Source: Halorubrum kocurii JCM 14978
GTDB lineage: Archaea; Halobacteriota; Halobacteria; Halobacteriales; Haloferacaceae
Assembly (NCBI RefSeq): GCF_000337355.1
Contig: NZ_AOJH01000101.1
Span: 1 to 56,252 of the forward strand
Length of the DNA: 56,252 bases
Direction: 5' to 3'
The translations under genes and the position numbers were made by a program. The notes under the pieces were generated by a model. It searched no databases. It had not been told where the DNA came from and saw only the letters and a program-made list of their open reading frames with translations. Below are positions 1 through 7,952 of this stretch, piece by piece. Numbering within the stretch: the stretch's first letter is position 1; every line of letters starts with the position of its first letter.

Positions 1-82
1 GGGATTTGAACCACGGTCGCTCGCTACGCTCGCTCTCTGATTCAAATCCCTCTCGGCGATTTCTCTCACTTCGTTCGAGAAA
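1..82. repeat. Nested inverted repeats beside the tRNA gene
   Basis: A perfect 10-nt inverted repeat (GGGATTTGAA at 1-10, TTCAAATCCC at 41-50) encloses GCTCGC-rich shorter repeats. The first arm matches the T-arm of the adjacent tRNA-Gly (GGGATTTGAAC at 93-103), so this may be a tRNA-derived fragment. A second short inverted repeat (ATTTCTC at 59-65, GAGAAAT at 77-83) lies just 3' of the tRNA on its strand and could act in termination or processing. The element may continue beyond the left edge of the window. Confidence 0.5.
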
Positions 83-153
83 TGCGCCGGCCGGGATTTG
101 AACCCGGGCCATGAGCTTGGAAGGCTCAGGTCCTACCACTAGACCACCGGCGC
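83..153 (-). tRNA. tRNA-Gly (anticodon TCC)
   Basis: On the minus strand a cloverleaf folds with acceptor stem GCGCCGG/CCGGCGC, discriminator A and a short D-arm. The anticodon stem is TGAGC/GCTCA, with loop CTTCCAA giving anticodon TCC. The T-arm is CCGGG-TTCAAAT-CCCGG. No intron is seen and CCA is not encoded. It reads glycine GGA/GGG codons. tRNA genes are common integration sites in archaea, which fits the repeat fragment directly downstream. Confidence 0.93.
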
Positions 154-316
154 GCGTTGGGCGTTCGTTACTGAACGCGTCTACACGTAGGCCGAACAGT
201 TCTGATAAACGTTCCGTGTTCTCGTCGCCGAGAACTGTCGTCGGATAACCAAAAGCGGTCGACGAAGGGCGGTCGACCGGTGTGAGACGCGAGACCGGAA
301 CTGTCGGAAAAAGCGG

Positions 317-916
317 TCAGACGATGGTGAACTGGTTGGTGACCGTGGTCGCGATATCGGTGGCCTCGCCGCCCTTGATGTGGACTTCGTACTCGTAGTC
401 GCCGGGGTCGGTGTCCTCGTCGGTGACGATCTTCGATCCCCACGTCGAGCGGTCCCACGCCTCGTGTGCGCCCTCCCAGTTGAGTTCGATCGGGCCGTAG
501 TCCGCGTCGGGGAACTCGACGACGACCGAGTCGATCGCCTCGGCGCCCAGTGGGTCGCCGGTCTCGGGGTCGAAGATACCGACGTGGAGGCCCACCTCCA
601 TCCCGGCCGAGAACCGCCCGAGACTGGCGCAGTCGTCGCCCGAATCGCCTCCGGACTCGTTCGTCGACCCGCCTTCGGACTCGTTCGTCGACCCGTTCGT
701 CGTGTTGCCAGTCGTTGTCGTCTCGTTGGTGACTGTCGGCCCCTCATCGGAGTCAACCCCGGGGTCAGTGATATACGTACAACCCGCGAGGCTGACCGAG
801 GCCCACGTGGCCGCGCTCGCCGCGACCAGACGGCGGCGCGTCACCGGCGAATCGGTCGCGTCCGACGACTCGGTGGAGGTGCTGTCGGTTCGTTCTGAAG
901 GCTGGTCTCGATTCAT
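317..916 (-). CDS. Tat lipoprotein with one copy of a haloarchaeal surface module
   Basis: A 199-residue protein. The ATG at 916 is chosen over longer readings because a TATA-like box lies about 28 nt upstream, giving a leaderless transcript. The N-terminus has a Tat motif (TRRRL, residues 26-30), a hydrophobic stretch and lipobox LAGC (Cys46), so it should be a membrane-anchored exported lipoprotein. A low-complexity Thr/Asn/Ser/Gly linker follows. The C-terminal ~100 residues (containing VGIFDPETGDPL) match the repeated module of the divergently transcribed neighbour. Function is unknown; a beta-sandwich fold is inferred from the alternating pattern. The pair probably arose by duplication. 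Confidence 0.75.
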   Translation of the reverse strand: MNRDQPSERTDSTSTESSDATDSPVTRRRLVAASAATWASVSLAGCTYITDPGVDSDEGPTVTNETTTTGNTTNGSTNESEGGSTNESGGDSGDDCASLGRFSAGMEVGLHVGIFDPETGDPLGAEAIDSVVVEFPDADYGPIELNWEGAHEAWDRSTWGSKIVTDEDTDPGDYEYEVHIKGGEATDIATTVTNQFTIV

Positions 917-939
917 ATTAGCTGGTATCCTCCGGACAG

Positions 940-949
940 CATATAAATC
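940..949 (-). promoter_or_regulatory. TATA-like box for the lipoprotein gene ending at 317
   Basis: Reads GATTTATATG on the minus strand, centred about 28 nt before the ATG at 916. That is the spacing expected for a leaderless haloarchaeal transcript. Confidence 0.6.
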
Positions 950-988
950 TAAAGACGGGTTATTAACTTCCAGTGAAGCGGGGTTCCA

Positions 989-998
989 TTTATATATT
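989..998 (+). promoter_or_regulatory. TATA-like box for the lipoprotein gene starting at 1019
   Basis: TTTATATATT is centred about 25 nt upstream of the ATG at 1019. This supports that ATG over the in-frame GTG at 1007. It is back-to-back with the minus-strand promoter, so the two lipoprotein genes share a compact 102-bp control region. Confidence 0.6.
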
Positions 999-1018
999 CC
1001 GGATGAGTGAGTCGAATC

Positions 1019-2008
1019 ATGGGGTCCGATGGACGGCAAGCTAGTAGAACAGATTCACAGCAAACAAGCGCCAGCGATTCGGGAACGGCGAGCACGACGC
1101 GTCGACGGCTGTTAGCCACCGGCGCGGCGACGTGGGCGACCGTCGGACTGGCCGGCTGTATGGGCGACGACGGCGACGACGGCGGCGACGGGTCCGACGG
1201 CGGATCCTCTGAAGCGCGGAACTACGTTGTCACCGCCGAGACCGGCGCCGGCTCCGAGGGCGTCCCCGAGAGCGCGGGATTCATCTCGTCGTGTTCCGCG
1301 AGTCGGTACTTCGTACCGGGGATGCAGGCGGTCTTCTACGTGGGCATCTTCGACCCCGAGACCGGTGACCAGCTCACCGACGAGGACCTCGAAAGCGTCG
1401 TCGTCAACGTCGATGGGCTCCAGAATGTCGAACTCGGTTGGGCCGGCGACGACGAGGAGAACCCGGCCGACGAGTGGGGCGGCTCGTTCGTCATTCCGGA
1501 GGACACAGAGGTCGGCTCGTATTCGTACACGGTCGAGGTATCCAACGGCGACGACAACTACCAGACCGTCGGTATCCTCGAAGACTCCTTCGAGGTCATC
1601 GAGCATTCGAACCCGACCAACTACGTCGTCACCACCGAGACGTGGTGGAACAACCAGGCTCCGGAGGAGTCGGTCGGCTTCGTCGAGTCCTGTGGCCCGG
1701 AACGGCAGTTCACCCAGGAGATGGACGTCACGTTCGTCATTGGCGTCTACGACGGCTCGAGCGGCGAGATCGTCGGGAGCGACACCCTCGACTCCGTGAC
1801 GATCGAGTCGACGGACGGCGCGTTCGACCCGATCGATATGTCGTGGAACGAAGGCGGCGAGGACTCCGAACCGCAGTGGTCCGGGACCCTCGACACCGCG
1901 GATCTGGCCCCCGAGACCTACGGCTACGAGGTCGTCGTCACCAACGGCGATGCGGACTACTACAACGTCGGCATCGCTTCGAACCAGTTCACGATCATCG
2001 AACTGTAG
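1019..2008 (+). CDS. Tat lipoprotein with two tandem copies of the same surface module
   Basis: A 329-residue protein with Tat motif TTRRRLL near residue 26 and lipobox LAGC (Cys47), followed by an Asp/Gly-rich linker. Two homologous modules follow, about residues 68-200 and 201-329. Each opens with NYVVT and a Cys in SC or CGP, and each carries a VGIFDPETG or IGVYDGSSG motif. The divergent neighbour at 317-916 has one copy of this module. The protein should be anchored outside the membrane. I do not recognise a named domain; ligand binding or a structural surface role is possible but unproven. Confidence 0.78.
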   Translation: MGSDGRQASRTDSQQTSASDSGTASTTRRRLLATGAATWATVGLAGCMGDDGDDGGDGSDGGSSEARNYVVTAETGAGSEGVPESAGFISSCSASRYFVPGMQAVFYVGIFDPETGDQLTDEDLESVVVNVDGLQNVELGWAGDDEENPADEWGGSFVIPEDTEVGSYSYTVEVSNGDDNYQTVGILEDSFEVIEHSNPTNYVVTTETWWNNQAPEESVGFVESCGPERQFTQEMDVTFVIGVYDGSSGEIVGSDTLDSVTIESTDGAFDPIDMSWNEGGEDSEPQWSGTLDTADLAPETYGYEVVVTNGDADYYNVGIASNQFTIIEL

Positions 2009-2054
2009 GGCCGCCGCGGTTCCGGGACCGATTTTTACACCGCACACACTGCCA

Positions 2055-2648
2055 ATGAACCACAACGACACACAGTCATCCGGCGGGAACACCGCCGCAC
2101 CAACGGACGCGGAGCCGATCGACACGGACGAACACGGCGAGGCCAGTGCGGAGACCGACACGGCGGGTGAGACCGACACCGAGGCCGCCGACGGGACGCT
2201 GACGTTTTCGGATTCGGTGGCCATCGAGACGACGCCCGAGGACCTCTGGTCGACGATCTCGGATCCGGTGACGCTGACCGAGTGCGTGCCGGGCGCGGAG
2301 TCGATCGAGCGCGTCTCCGAACGGAAGTACACTGTCGAGATCACGCGCGGGGTGAGCCACCTCACCGTCTCGCTATCGGGCGAGGCCGAGTTCGTCGAGA
2401 TGAATCCCCCCGACACCGTGGTGACGAGCGCCACCGCGTTCGATTCGAAGACGGGCAGCGACTTCGACATCCTGGCGGGGATGGAGATCCAACCGGCCGA
2501 CGATGGGGGCGCCGAACTGGCTTACTCCGCCGAGGTGTCGATCAGCGGCGGCGTCGGGACGATGAGCCCGCGGCTCCTCCGACCGATCGTCAACCGCGAC
2601 ATCAAGCGCTACTTCGAGAACGTCAAAACCGTCGTCGAAGGCGAGTAA
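2055..2648 (+). CDS. CoxG-like SRPBCC-fold protein
   Basis: A 197-residue protein. The first ~45 residues are an acidic Thr/Asp/Glu-rich tail. Residues ~48-197 match the CoxG/SRPBCC pattern: ETTPEDLWSTISDPVTLTEC, then a central PADDGGAELAYSAEVSISGG and a terminal amphipathic helix. CoxG proteins were first linked to carbon-monoxide dehydrogenase membrane attachment, but the family is broad and no CO dehydrogenase subunit is present here. A T-rich box at 2032-2038 gives a short or absent leader. The gene is cytoplasmic, follows the lipoprotein gene after 46 bp and precedes a flavin-reductase-like gene. Confidence 0.75.
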   Translation: MNHNDTQSSGGNTAAPTDAEPIDTDEHGEASAETDTAGETDTEAADGTLTFSDSVAIETTPEDLWSTISDPVTLTECVPGAESIERVSERKYTVEITRGVSHLTVSLSGEAEFVEMNPPDTVVTSATAFDSKTGSDFDILAGMEIQPADDGGAELAYSAEVSISGGVGTMSPRLLRPIVNRDIKRYFENVKTVVEGE

Positions 2649-2743
2649 GGGCTGCCCGGTGCGGTTCCGGTCCCGCTCGCCAGCGGTCAGCCGTCTCGCA
2701 CGACTCTACCCGCCGCCTGCCGCGTCAGAGCGTTTTTGCAGGT

Positions 2744-2752
2744 CATATATAG
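2744..2752 (+). promoter_or_regulatory. TATA-like box for the flavin reductase-like gene
   Basis: CATATATAG is centred about 28 nt upstream of the ATG at 2776. It supports that internal ATG and gives the gene its own promoter, separate from the CoxG-like gene. Confidence 0.55.
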
Positions 2753-2775
2753 GTGCGCAATCGAAAAGACACCCA

Positions 2776-3435
2776 ATGACAGCCGATCCCACCGACGTGT
2801 TCGACGAGATCTCCGAGTACGACTCGACCGCCCTATTTAAACCGAAGGTGGTGTCGTTGGTCGTCTCCAACAGCGAGGAGCGGGGCCCGAACCTCATGAC
2901 CGCCTCGTGGTGGATGCTCGCGGGGTACAACCCGTTCCGCTATCTGCTCGCAGTGAGCCACAAGACGCTGACTTACGAGCTCATCGAGGAGAGCGGGGAG
3001 TTCGTGCTGGCCGCGCCGTCGACGGGGATGATCGACGCACTGACGCTGTCGGGGATGGTCAGCGGGCGGGACATCGACAAGATCGAGCATCTCGACCTGG
3101 AAACGGTTCCCGGCCGGGACGTCGACGTGCCGCTGTTGGCCGACGCCACCGGTAACATCGAGTGTTCGGTGATGGAGTCGTTCGAGTTCATGGACTGCAC
3201 CTACTACTTCGGGGAGGTCGAGAACGCCTACGTCACCGCCGGCGGGATGGACGGTCGACTCCTGTCGCCGGACGCCGACGTGCTGGCCTACATGGGCAGC
3301 GACTGGGGCGAGGAGGAGACCAAGACCAAATACCGCTACTACGCCGACATCACCGCCGAGTCGATCAAGCGGTTCCCCGGCGACGGGGTCGTCGACTCGC
3401 TGCCGCCGGAGCTCCGCGAGCAGTACAGCGAGTAA
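2776..3435 (+). CDS. Flavin reductase-like FMN-binding split-barrel protein
   Basis: A 219-residue cytoplasmic protein. The pattern KPKVVSLVVSN, then NLMTASWWM, NPFRYLLAVSHKTLTYELI and a SGREFVL-like GEFVLAAPS segment is that of the DIM6/NTAB flavin-reductase (FMN-binding split barrel) family. These proteins reduce flavin with NAD(P)H or serve as flavoredoxins, often supplying monooxygenases. No monooxygenase is next to it. Its stop codon directly abuts the end of the convergent ABC permease gene, so the two share no spacer. A link to the transporter is plausible (sulfonate systems use flavin reductases) but not shown. Confidence 0.78.
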   Translation: MTADPTDVFDEISEYDSTALFKPKVVSLVVSNSEERGPNLMTASWWMLAGYNPFRYLLAVSHKTLTYELIEESGEFVLAAPSTGMIDALTLSGMVSGRDIDKIEHLDLETVPGRDVDVPLLADATGNIECSVMESFEFMDCTYYFGEVENAYVTAGGMDGRLLSPDADVLAYMGSDWGEEETKTKYRYYADITAESIKRFPGDGVVDSLPPELREQYSE

Positions 3436-4215
3436 CTACTCGGCTTCCCAGAAAGTCAGGCGGTCGCCAAGTGCGTCCACGCCGTAGATGAAAACGATTC
3501 CCAACAGGGTTATCATAACCAGCGCGGCGTACATCCGCTGAATGGTGAACAGACGCCAGGATCGCCAGATGAGATAGCCCAGTCCCGATTTCGCCGCGAG
3601 CATCTCTATGACAACGATAAGGTTGAAACCGACGCCGAGGCCGAGACTCAGGCCGGCGAAGATCTCCGAGAGCGACCCGGGAATCAGTACGTCGCGGTAC
3701 AGTGCCAGCGTCCCGGCACCGTTGTCGAGTGCTGCATCGATATAGGCGTCATCTATCTGTTGGACGCCGCCCATCGTGTTGACTGCTACCAGCAGGAATA
3801 TGGCGATGCTCATTGCCAACACCCGAACCGTCTCGGTCACGCCCAGCAGCGTGAACATGATGGGGACCAGCGCGATCTTCGGGATAGGGTAGAACAGACT
3901 CACGTACGGGTTCACGATGAGCCGAATCGGCCGCGACCACCCCATCCAGAGGCCGATCGCGATGCCACTCGTGGCACCTATCAAAAAGGCGAGCAGGATA
4001 CGGCGCAGACTAACCCAAGTGTGATACAATAGGGATCCCTCAATGAGCAACTGACCGGTTACGCCCACGACGACCGACGGCGGTGGAAAGAAGGTTGGAT
4101 TGAGGACCGCTAGTCGGGCGAACACTTCCCAGCACACCAACACCGCGAGGAGAGGGGCGATATGGAACCCGAGCCGCCGGGGCGAACTGTGTCGACGGCG
4201 GTGGGACTGGCTCAT
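3436..4215 (-). CDS. ABC transporter permease (SsuC/TauC-like)
   Basis: A 259-residue polytopic protein with about six membrane helices. The cytoplasmic EAA-type loop is visible at IPGSLSEIFAGLSLGLGVG. It belongs to the BPD_transp_1 family that includes the permeases of nitrate, sulfonate, taurine and thiamine-precursor importers. The ATG overlaps the stop of the ATPase gene as ATGA (4212-4215), indicating translational coupling. It is the last gene of a binding protein-ATPase-permease operon. The substrate cannot be read from sequence. Confidence 0.88.
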   Translation of the reverse strand: MSQSHRRRHSSPRRLGFHIAPLLAVLVCWEVFARLAVLNPTFFPPPSVVVGVTGQLLIEGSLLYHTWVSLRRILLAFLIGATSGIAIGLWMGWSRPIRLIVNPYVSLFYPIPKIALVPIMFTLLGVTETVRVLAMSIAIFLLVAVNTMGGVQQIDDAYIDAALDNGAGTLALYRDVLIPGSLSEIFAGLSLGLGVGFNLIVVIEMLAAKSGLGYLIWRSWRLFTIQRMYAALVMITLLGIVFIYGVDALGDRLTFWEAE

Positions 4216-5075
4216 CGATTGACGGACTGCTGGACTTCTTCGCTCAACAGTTCCCAGACTCGCTCCCGCAGCGTCGTGAACTCGTCGGTCGGTATCGATC
4301 CACGGGTTCGTGGTCGCGGCAGGTCGACGTCCAGCACCTCCTTGACGCTGCCGGGTCTGGCCGTCATAACCGCCAGTCGGTCACCCAGCGTTATTGCCTC
4401 CTCGATGTCGTGTGTGACGTAGACGACCGTCTTTTTGGTTTCACTCCATAGCGAGAGGAGTTCCGTCTGGAGGTTGCGTTTCGTCTGTGCGTCCAGCACG
4501 CCGAACGGTTCGTCCATCAGAAGAACTTCGGGGTCGTTCGCAAACGCGCGAGCGATGGCGACGCGCTGTTTCATCCCGCCAGATAGCTGATGTGGATAGG
4601 CGTCGGCAAAGTCCGCAAGATCAACTTTTTCCAGGTAGGTGCGGGCCTTCTCGTGGCGTCGCTGTTTCCCGACACCGTCCATCTTTAGCCCGAACGCGAC
4701 GTTATTGAGGACGGTCTTCCAGGGGAAGATGCCGTGTTCCTGAAAGACCATATTCGTGACGGAGCCACCGTCCGTGCGCGACGGTGAGATCTCGACCGTA
4801 CCGGTGTACTCGGAAACGAGTCCCGAAAGGATTCGGAGGAACGTCGACTTCCCGCAGCCCGAGGGACCAAGCAGGCAAAAAAACTCTTGATCGCCGACCG
4901 TCAGATCCACGTCTTTCAGAGCCTCGACCTCGTCTGACCGGGTAGTGTAGGTCTTCCCGACGCCGCGTGCGCGGATGCACGGCGATACGGTCGAAGACAC
5001 CTCCTGGACGGTCTCATCCATCCCTGCGGTCTTCGACTCCTGCCCATTGAACGCTTTCGGTGGGTCTCGATCCAT
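4212..5075 (-). CDS. ABC transporter ATP-binding protein (SsuB/TauB-like)
   Basis: A 287-residue ATPase from the ATG at 5075, preferred over an in-frame TTG at 5090; the ATG lies 15 nt after the upstream stop. Motifs are Walker A GPSGCGKST, a Q-loop in MVFQEHGIFPW, the signature LSGGMKQRVAIARA, Walker B VLLMDEPFGVLD and the switch His in VYVTHDIEEA. It powers import through the coupled permease. It is the only ATPase in this 7-kb cluster, although a second permease is encoded at 7953-8741. Confidence 0.9.
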   Translation of the reverse strand: MDRDPPKAFNGQESKTAGMDETVQEVSSTVSPCIRARGVGKTYTTRSDEVEALKDVDLTVGDQEFFCLLGPSGCGKSTFLRILSGLVSEYTGTVEISPSRTDGGSVTNMVFQEHGIFPWKTVLNNVAFGLKMDGVGKQRRHEKARTYLEKVDLADFADAYPHQLSGGMKQRVAIARAFANDPEVLLMDEPFGVLDAQTKRNLQTELLSLWSETKKTVVYVTHDIEEAITLGDRLAVMTARPGSVKEVLDVDLPRPRTRGSIPTDEFTTLRERVWELLSEEVQQSVNR

Positions 5076-5090
5076 AGTCAGTGGCGTCAA

Positions 5091-6350
5091 CTATTGGCAG
5101 CTAGTGTCGCTCGGGAAGTCGGGCAGCTGTGATATCTCGCCGATGGGCGTGTACTGCTGCGGCGCGTTCTCGCCCCACTGTTGGACCTGATCCGGTGAGG
5201 GAGTCGCTTCCGCCTCGGAGACGCGCCCGACCGAGTCGAGTGCGTCAGACAGCAGGGAGGTATCGAACAGTGTACTCCGGTCGACGGTTTCGTCAATGTA
5301 CCCCCGGCAGGCGTGGTACTCCTGTTGGCGCATCACATCGTCTTGGTTGACACGTCCGTTCTTGTTCGGGATTGCCGGGACCGAGGACTTGATCGCTTGC
5401 TTATTGATGTCGAACGCGTCGTTGATAATGGTCGCGACCTCGTCGTTCGGGTACGATCCCATCTCGTAGTACTTCCGGACGCCCTTAAGATAGCCTTCGA
5501 GCCACCGGACGGCGACGTCTGTTCGCTGCTCGATGAACGGCCCACCGAAGAAGTACGCGGCAATCTGCATCCGGGGGGCGACCGCCGACCCATACAGGAC
5601 GTGCCCGGCGTTGGCGTTGTTCGCTAGTGCCAGTCCCAGCGGATCCGGCACGATGCACACGTCCGTGTCGCCGGACATCATCGCCGACACCATGTTCGAG
5701 AACTGTATCTCGCTGACCTCCACGTCCGACCAACTCATGTCGTTTGCAGCAAGCACCCGACCGAGGATGTAGTCGAGTGAGCCGCCTTCGGCGTTGTGTG
5801 CAACCGACAGCGGCCCGTCGACTGCGTCGGCGATCTCCGGAAAGGTGGCGTCCTCCGTGTAGATATCCTCTCGTGCCCAAACTCGTGCTGCTCCCGGAAC
5901 GTTCGGGTAGTGCTGTGCCATGTCGGCCGCGATTCTGATGGGCACGTCCTGTGCGATGGAGTTAGCGATGCTGGCTCCGAACGACCCGGCTGCGACGTCA
6001 ATGTCGCCCGACGACAACTCCGGCGTCGCCAGCGGGACGCCGTTGATTCGCTCGCGTTCGACCTCGATGTTCCGATCCTCGAAGTATCCCTCTTCTTGGG
6101 CGATAAGCACCGGCACGACCGTTGCGATGGGAAGCGTCCCGAACGTCACAGTGTCGACACCGCCCGACCCTAGCGTTGACCCAAGACAGCCACCGAGCGC
6201 GGCGGCCGTCGTCGCTCCGGCGGCACCGAGGAACTTTCGGCGGGAGGGTACCGTGTCACGTTCGGTGCTCTGGTAGTTTGTCTCGTTCTGTTTCGACATC
6301 GATGACCGTCGGCCCGTTGCGTCGTCAGACGGCCGATCCGTGCGTTGCAT
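5091..6350 (-). CDS. ABC transporter substrate-binding protein (Tat lipoprotein, NMT1/SsuA-like)
   Basis: A 419-residue protein from the ATG at 6350, chosen because a TATA-like box is centred about 28 nt upstream; an ATG at 6299 is an alternative. The N-terminus has a Tat motif (SRRKFLG) and a lipobox ending in GGC, so it is exported folded and lipid-anchored. The mature part resembles NMT1/THI5/SsuA periplasmic binding proteins: VTFGTLPIATVVPVLIAQEE, then ELSSGDIDVAAGSFGASIAN. It delivers a small organic ligand to the permease. The C-terminal region (GENAPQQYTPIGEIS) is also typical. Confidence 0.85.
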   Translation of the reverse strand: MQRTDRPSDDATGRRSSMSKQNETNYQSTERDTVPSRRKFLGAAGATTAAALGGCLGSTLGSGGVDTVTFGTLPIATVVPVLIAQEEGYFEDRNIEVERERINGVPLATPELSSGDIDVAAGSFGASIANSIAQDVPIRIAADMAQHYPNVPGAARVWAREDIYTEDATFPEIADAVDGPLSVAHNAEGGSLDYILGRVLAANDMSWSDVEVSEIQFSNMVSAMMSGDTDVCIVPDPLGLALANNANAGHVLYGSAVAPRMQIAAYFFGGPFIEQRTDVAVRWLEGYLKGVRKYYEMGSYPNDEVATIINDAFDINKQAIKSSVPAIPNKNGRVNQDDVMRQQEYHACRGYIDETVDRSTLFDTSLLSDALDSVGRVSEAEATPSPDQVQQWGENAPQQYTPIGEISQLPDFPSDTSCQ

Positions 6351-6374
6351 GTGACACGTTCCTCTCTTTGACTT

Positions 6375-6383
6375 CTTAAAAGG
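6375..6383 (-). promoter_or_regulatory. TATA-like box of the ABC importer operon
   Basis: Reads CCTTTTAAG on the minus strand, about 28 nt upstream of the ATG at 6350. It favours a leaderless transcript starting at that codon. Confidence 0.5.
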
Positions 6384-6466
6384 AGGCCCTCTTTCTCGGT
6401 CATCGGATTCTGAGATAGTGGCAACCTCCAAAACAACTAATGAGGAATGTAATATGAGTTGATATT

Positions 6467-7921
6467 ATGGGGCGAAATACATCTTCTGAGGCGGAAGACA
6501 ACGAGTTACACCGCCGACAGACTGACCATCGAGGAACACTCGTTTTGAGCGACGAGAGTGGGTACGTCGGTGAGAAGCTCACCTTCCACGGTCGGAACTT
6601 CCCGACTGGTGAACAGTTCGACATCGAGTGGCGAACTGTCGAAGGGTCCTGGGGTGTTCTCGAGGCACACGAAATTGTCGGGCCACAGTTTCGCCCGCGG
6701 ACAGAAACGATTGCGACGGTTACCACCGACGCGGACGGGCGCTTCGACTACGAGTGGACGATACCGGAAGACTACGGCAGTTTCCACACCGTCTCGGTCT
6801 GTACGCAGGGCGGAACGACCGTCGATCAGGCCGAGTTCGAGATCTCGCCGTGGTTCGAACTCGACCGGACGAGTGCAGAACTCGGCGACTCATTTGTGGT
6901 CACGGGCTACGGACTGGGTCCCGGCGTGATGGTAAACAACTACCAGGTCGCGTGGGACAACACCACTGTCGGATTCCTGACGGGGGTCCAGAATCGTGGC
7001 ACGGCGACGGCCGAAATCCGCGCCGTCGGGCCGCCGGGCGAGCACATCCTGCAGATTTGGCGGGGATACCGCGGTATGCCGTTCCTTCAGAACAACACCC
7101 AATCTCCCTACGGGAAAGTCGCGGACGGGCGCAAGACGGCCTGGACTGTGGACGTGACCGAACCCGAGACGGAACCGCACACTGCCTGGGTCGATCCCAT
7201 GCCCGAGGAGCGCCCGCTCAGCACGCACTACCCCGAGTTAGACGAGGCGACAGAAGCCAATCTGTCTATCTCGCCGGAGTACGGCCAATCCGGAACGGAG
7301 GCGATTATCACCGGGACGGAGTTCGAGCCCCACACCGAGGTCGACCTCATCTGGTACCACCACAGCGGCCACGAACCGCAAGGCCCAGACAAACCGCCAC
7401 TGCCGACGATTACTGCAGAGCCGTGGCCGGACGTGTTGCCGACCGTCGAGACCGACGCGGACGGCCGCTTCCAGGTTGACGTGACGATTCCGAAAGACAT
7501 CGGATCGACGCGACCGATAACCGCCCGGGTCGGGGGACGTGATGTGGCAGTGACCGGCTTTATGATGCAGCCCTCGATCGAGACGTTCTCGCCGACCAGC
7601 GGTCCGATCGGAACCGAAATCGAAATCGAACTCACTGGCGTGGGCTGGACCCAGTACGAGATGTCACCGCTTTTCGTCTACGACAACGGCCCCCTGGGTT
7701 ATGCCTGCGGGCTCAGCGACAAGGAGGAAGGGACGACGATTCGGACCATCTTGCAGGCCTCGGGACAGCCGGGGTGGCACTTCATCGACGCCTACCCGAC
7801 GATTTTCCGGATGCAAGAAGAGGAGCCGGAGTTCGAACTGAACGCACACCTCTCGTACCTAGACAACCATCCGATGCGGCCGGTGCCGGCGTTCCACTTC
7901 GCGTTCGAAGTCACGGAGTAG
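6467..7921 (+). CDS. Four-domain IPT/TIG-like protein, paralogue 1 (unknown function)
   Basis: A 484-residue protein with no Tat, Sec or lipoprotein signal. It splits into four Ig-like units of about 110 residues, starting near GTLVLSDESGYVGE, WFELDRTSAELGD, ANLSISPEYGQSG and SIETFSPTSGPIGTEIEIEL. The last opening is a classic IPT/TIG start, and several units contain the turn TTDADGRF or TDADGRF. The closest relative in the window is the protein at 8764-10209, co-linear over its full length. The gene is divergent from the ABC importer operon (116-bp spacer). I know of no assigned function; extracellular-type domains without an export signal are odd. Confidence 0.8.
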   Translation: MGRNTSSEAEDNELHRRQTDHRGTLVLSDESGYVGEKLTFHGRNFPTGEQFDIEWRTVEGSWGVLEAHEIVGPQFRPRTETIATVTTDADGRFDYEWTIPEDYGSFHTVSVCTQGGTTVDQAEFEISPWFELDRTSAELGDSFVVTGYGLGPGVMVNNYQVAWDNTTVGFLTGVQNRGTATAEIRAVGPPGEHILQIWRGYRGMPFLQNNTQSPYGKVADGRKTAWTVDVTEPETEPHTAWVDPMPEERPLSTHYPELDEATEANLSISPEYGQSGTEAIITGTEFEPHTEVDLIWYHHSGHEPQGPDKPPLPTITAEPWPDVLPTVETDADGRFQVDVTIPKDIGSTRPITARVGGRDVAVTGFMMQPSIETFSPTSGPIGTEIEIELTGVGWTQYEMSPLFVYDNGPLGYACGLSDKEEGTTIRTILQASGQPGWHFIDAYPTIFRMQEEEPEFELNAHLSYLDNHPMRPVPAFHFAFEVTE

Positions 7922-7952
7922 GACCTCGCTGTGTTCTGCCTTTTTTGTTAAT

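Noticed and set aside
3436-6350. Naming the importer a sulfonate or taurine transporter
   Set aside because: The family covers nitrate, sulfonate, taurine and thiamine-precursor substrates; no SsuD/TauD gene is adjacent, so the substrate is left open.
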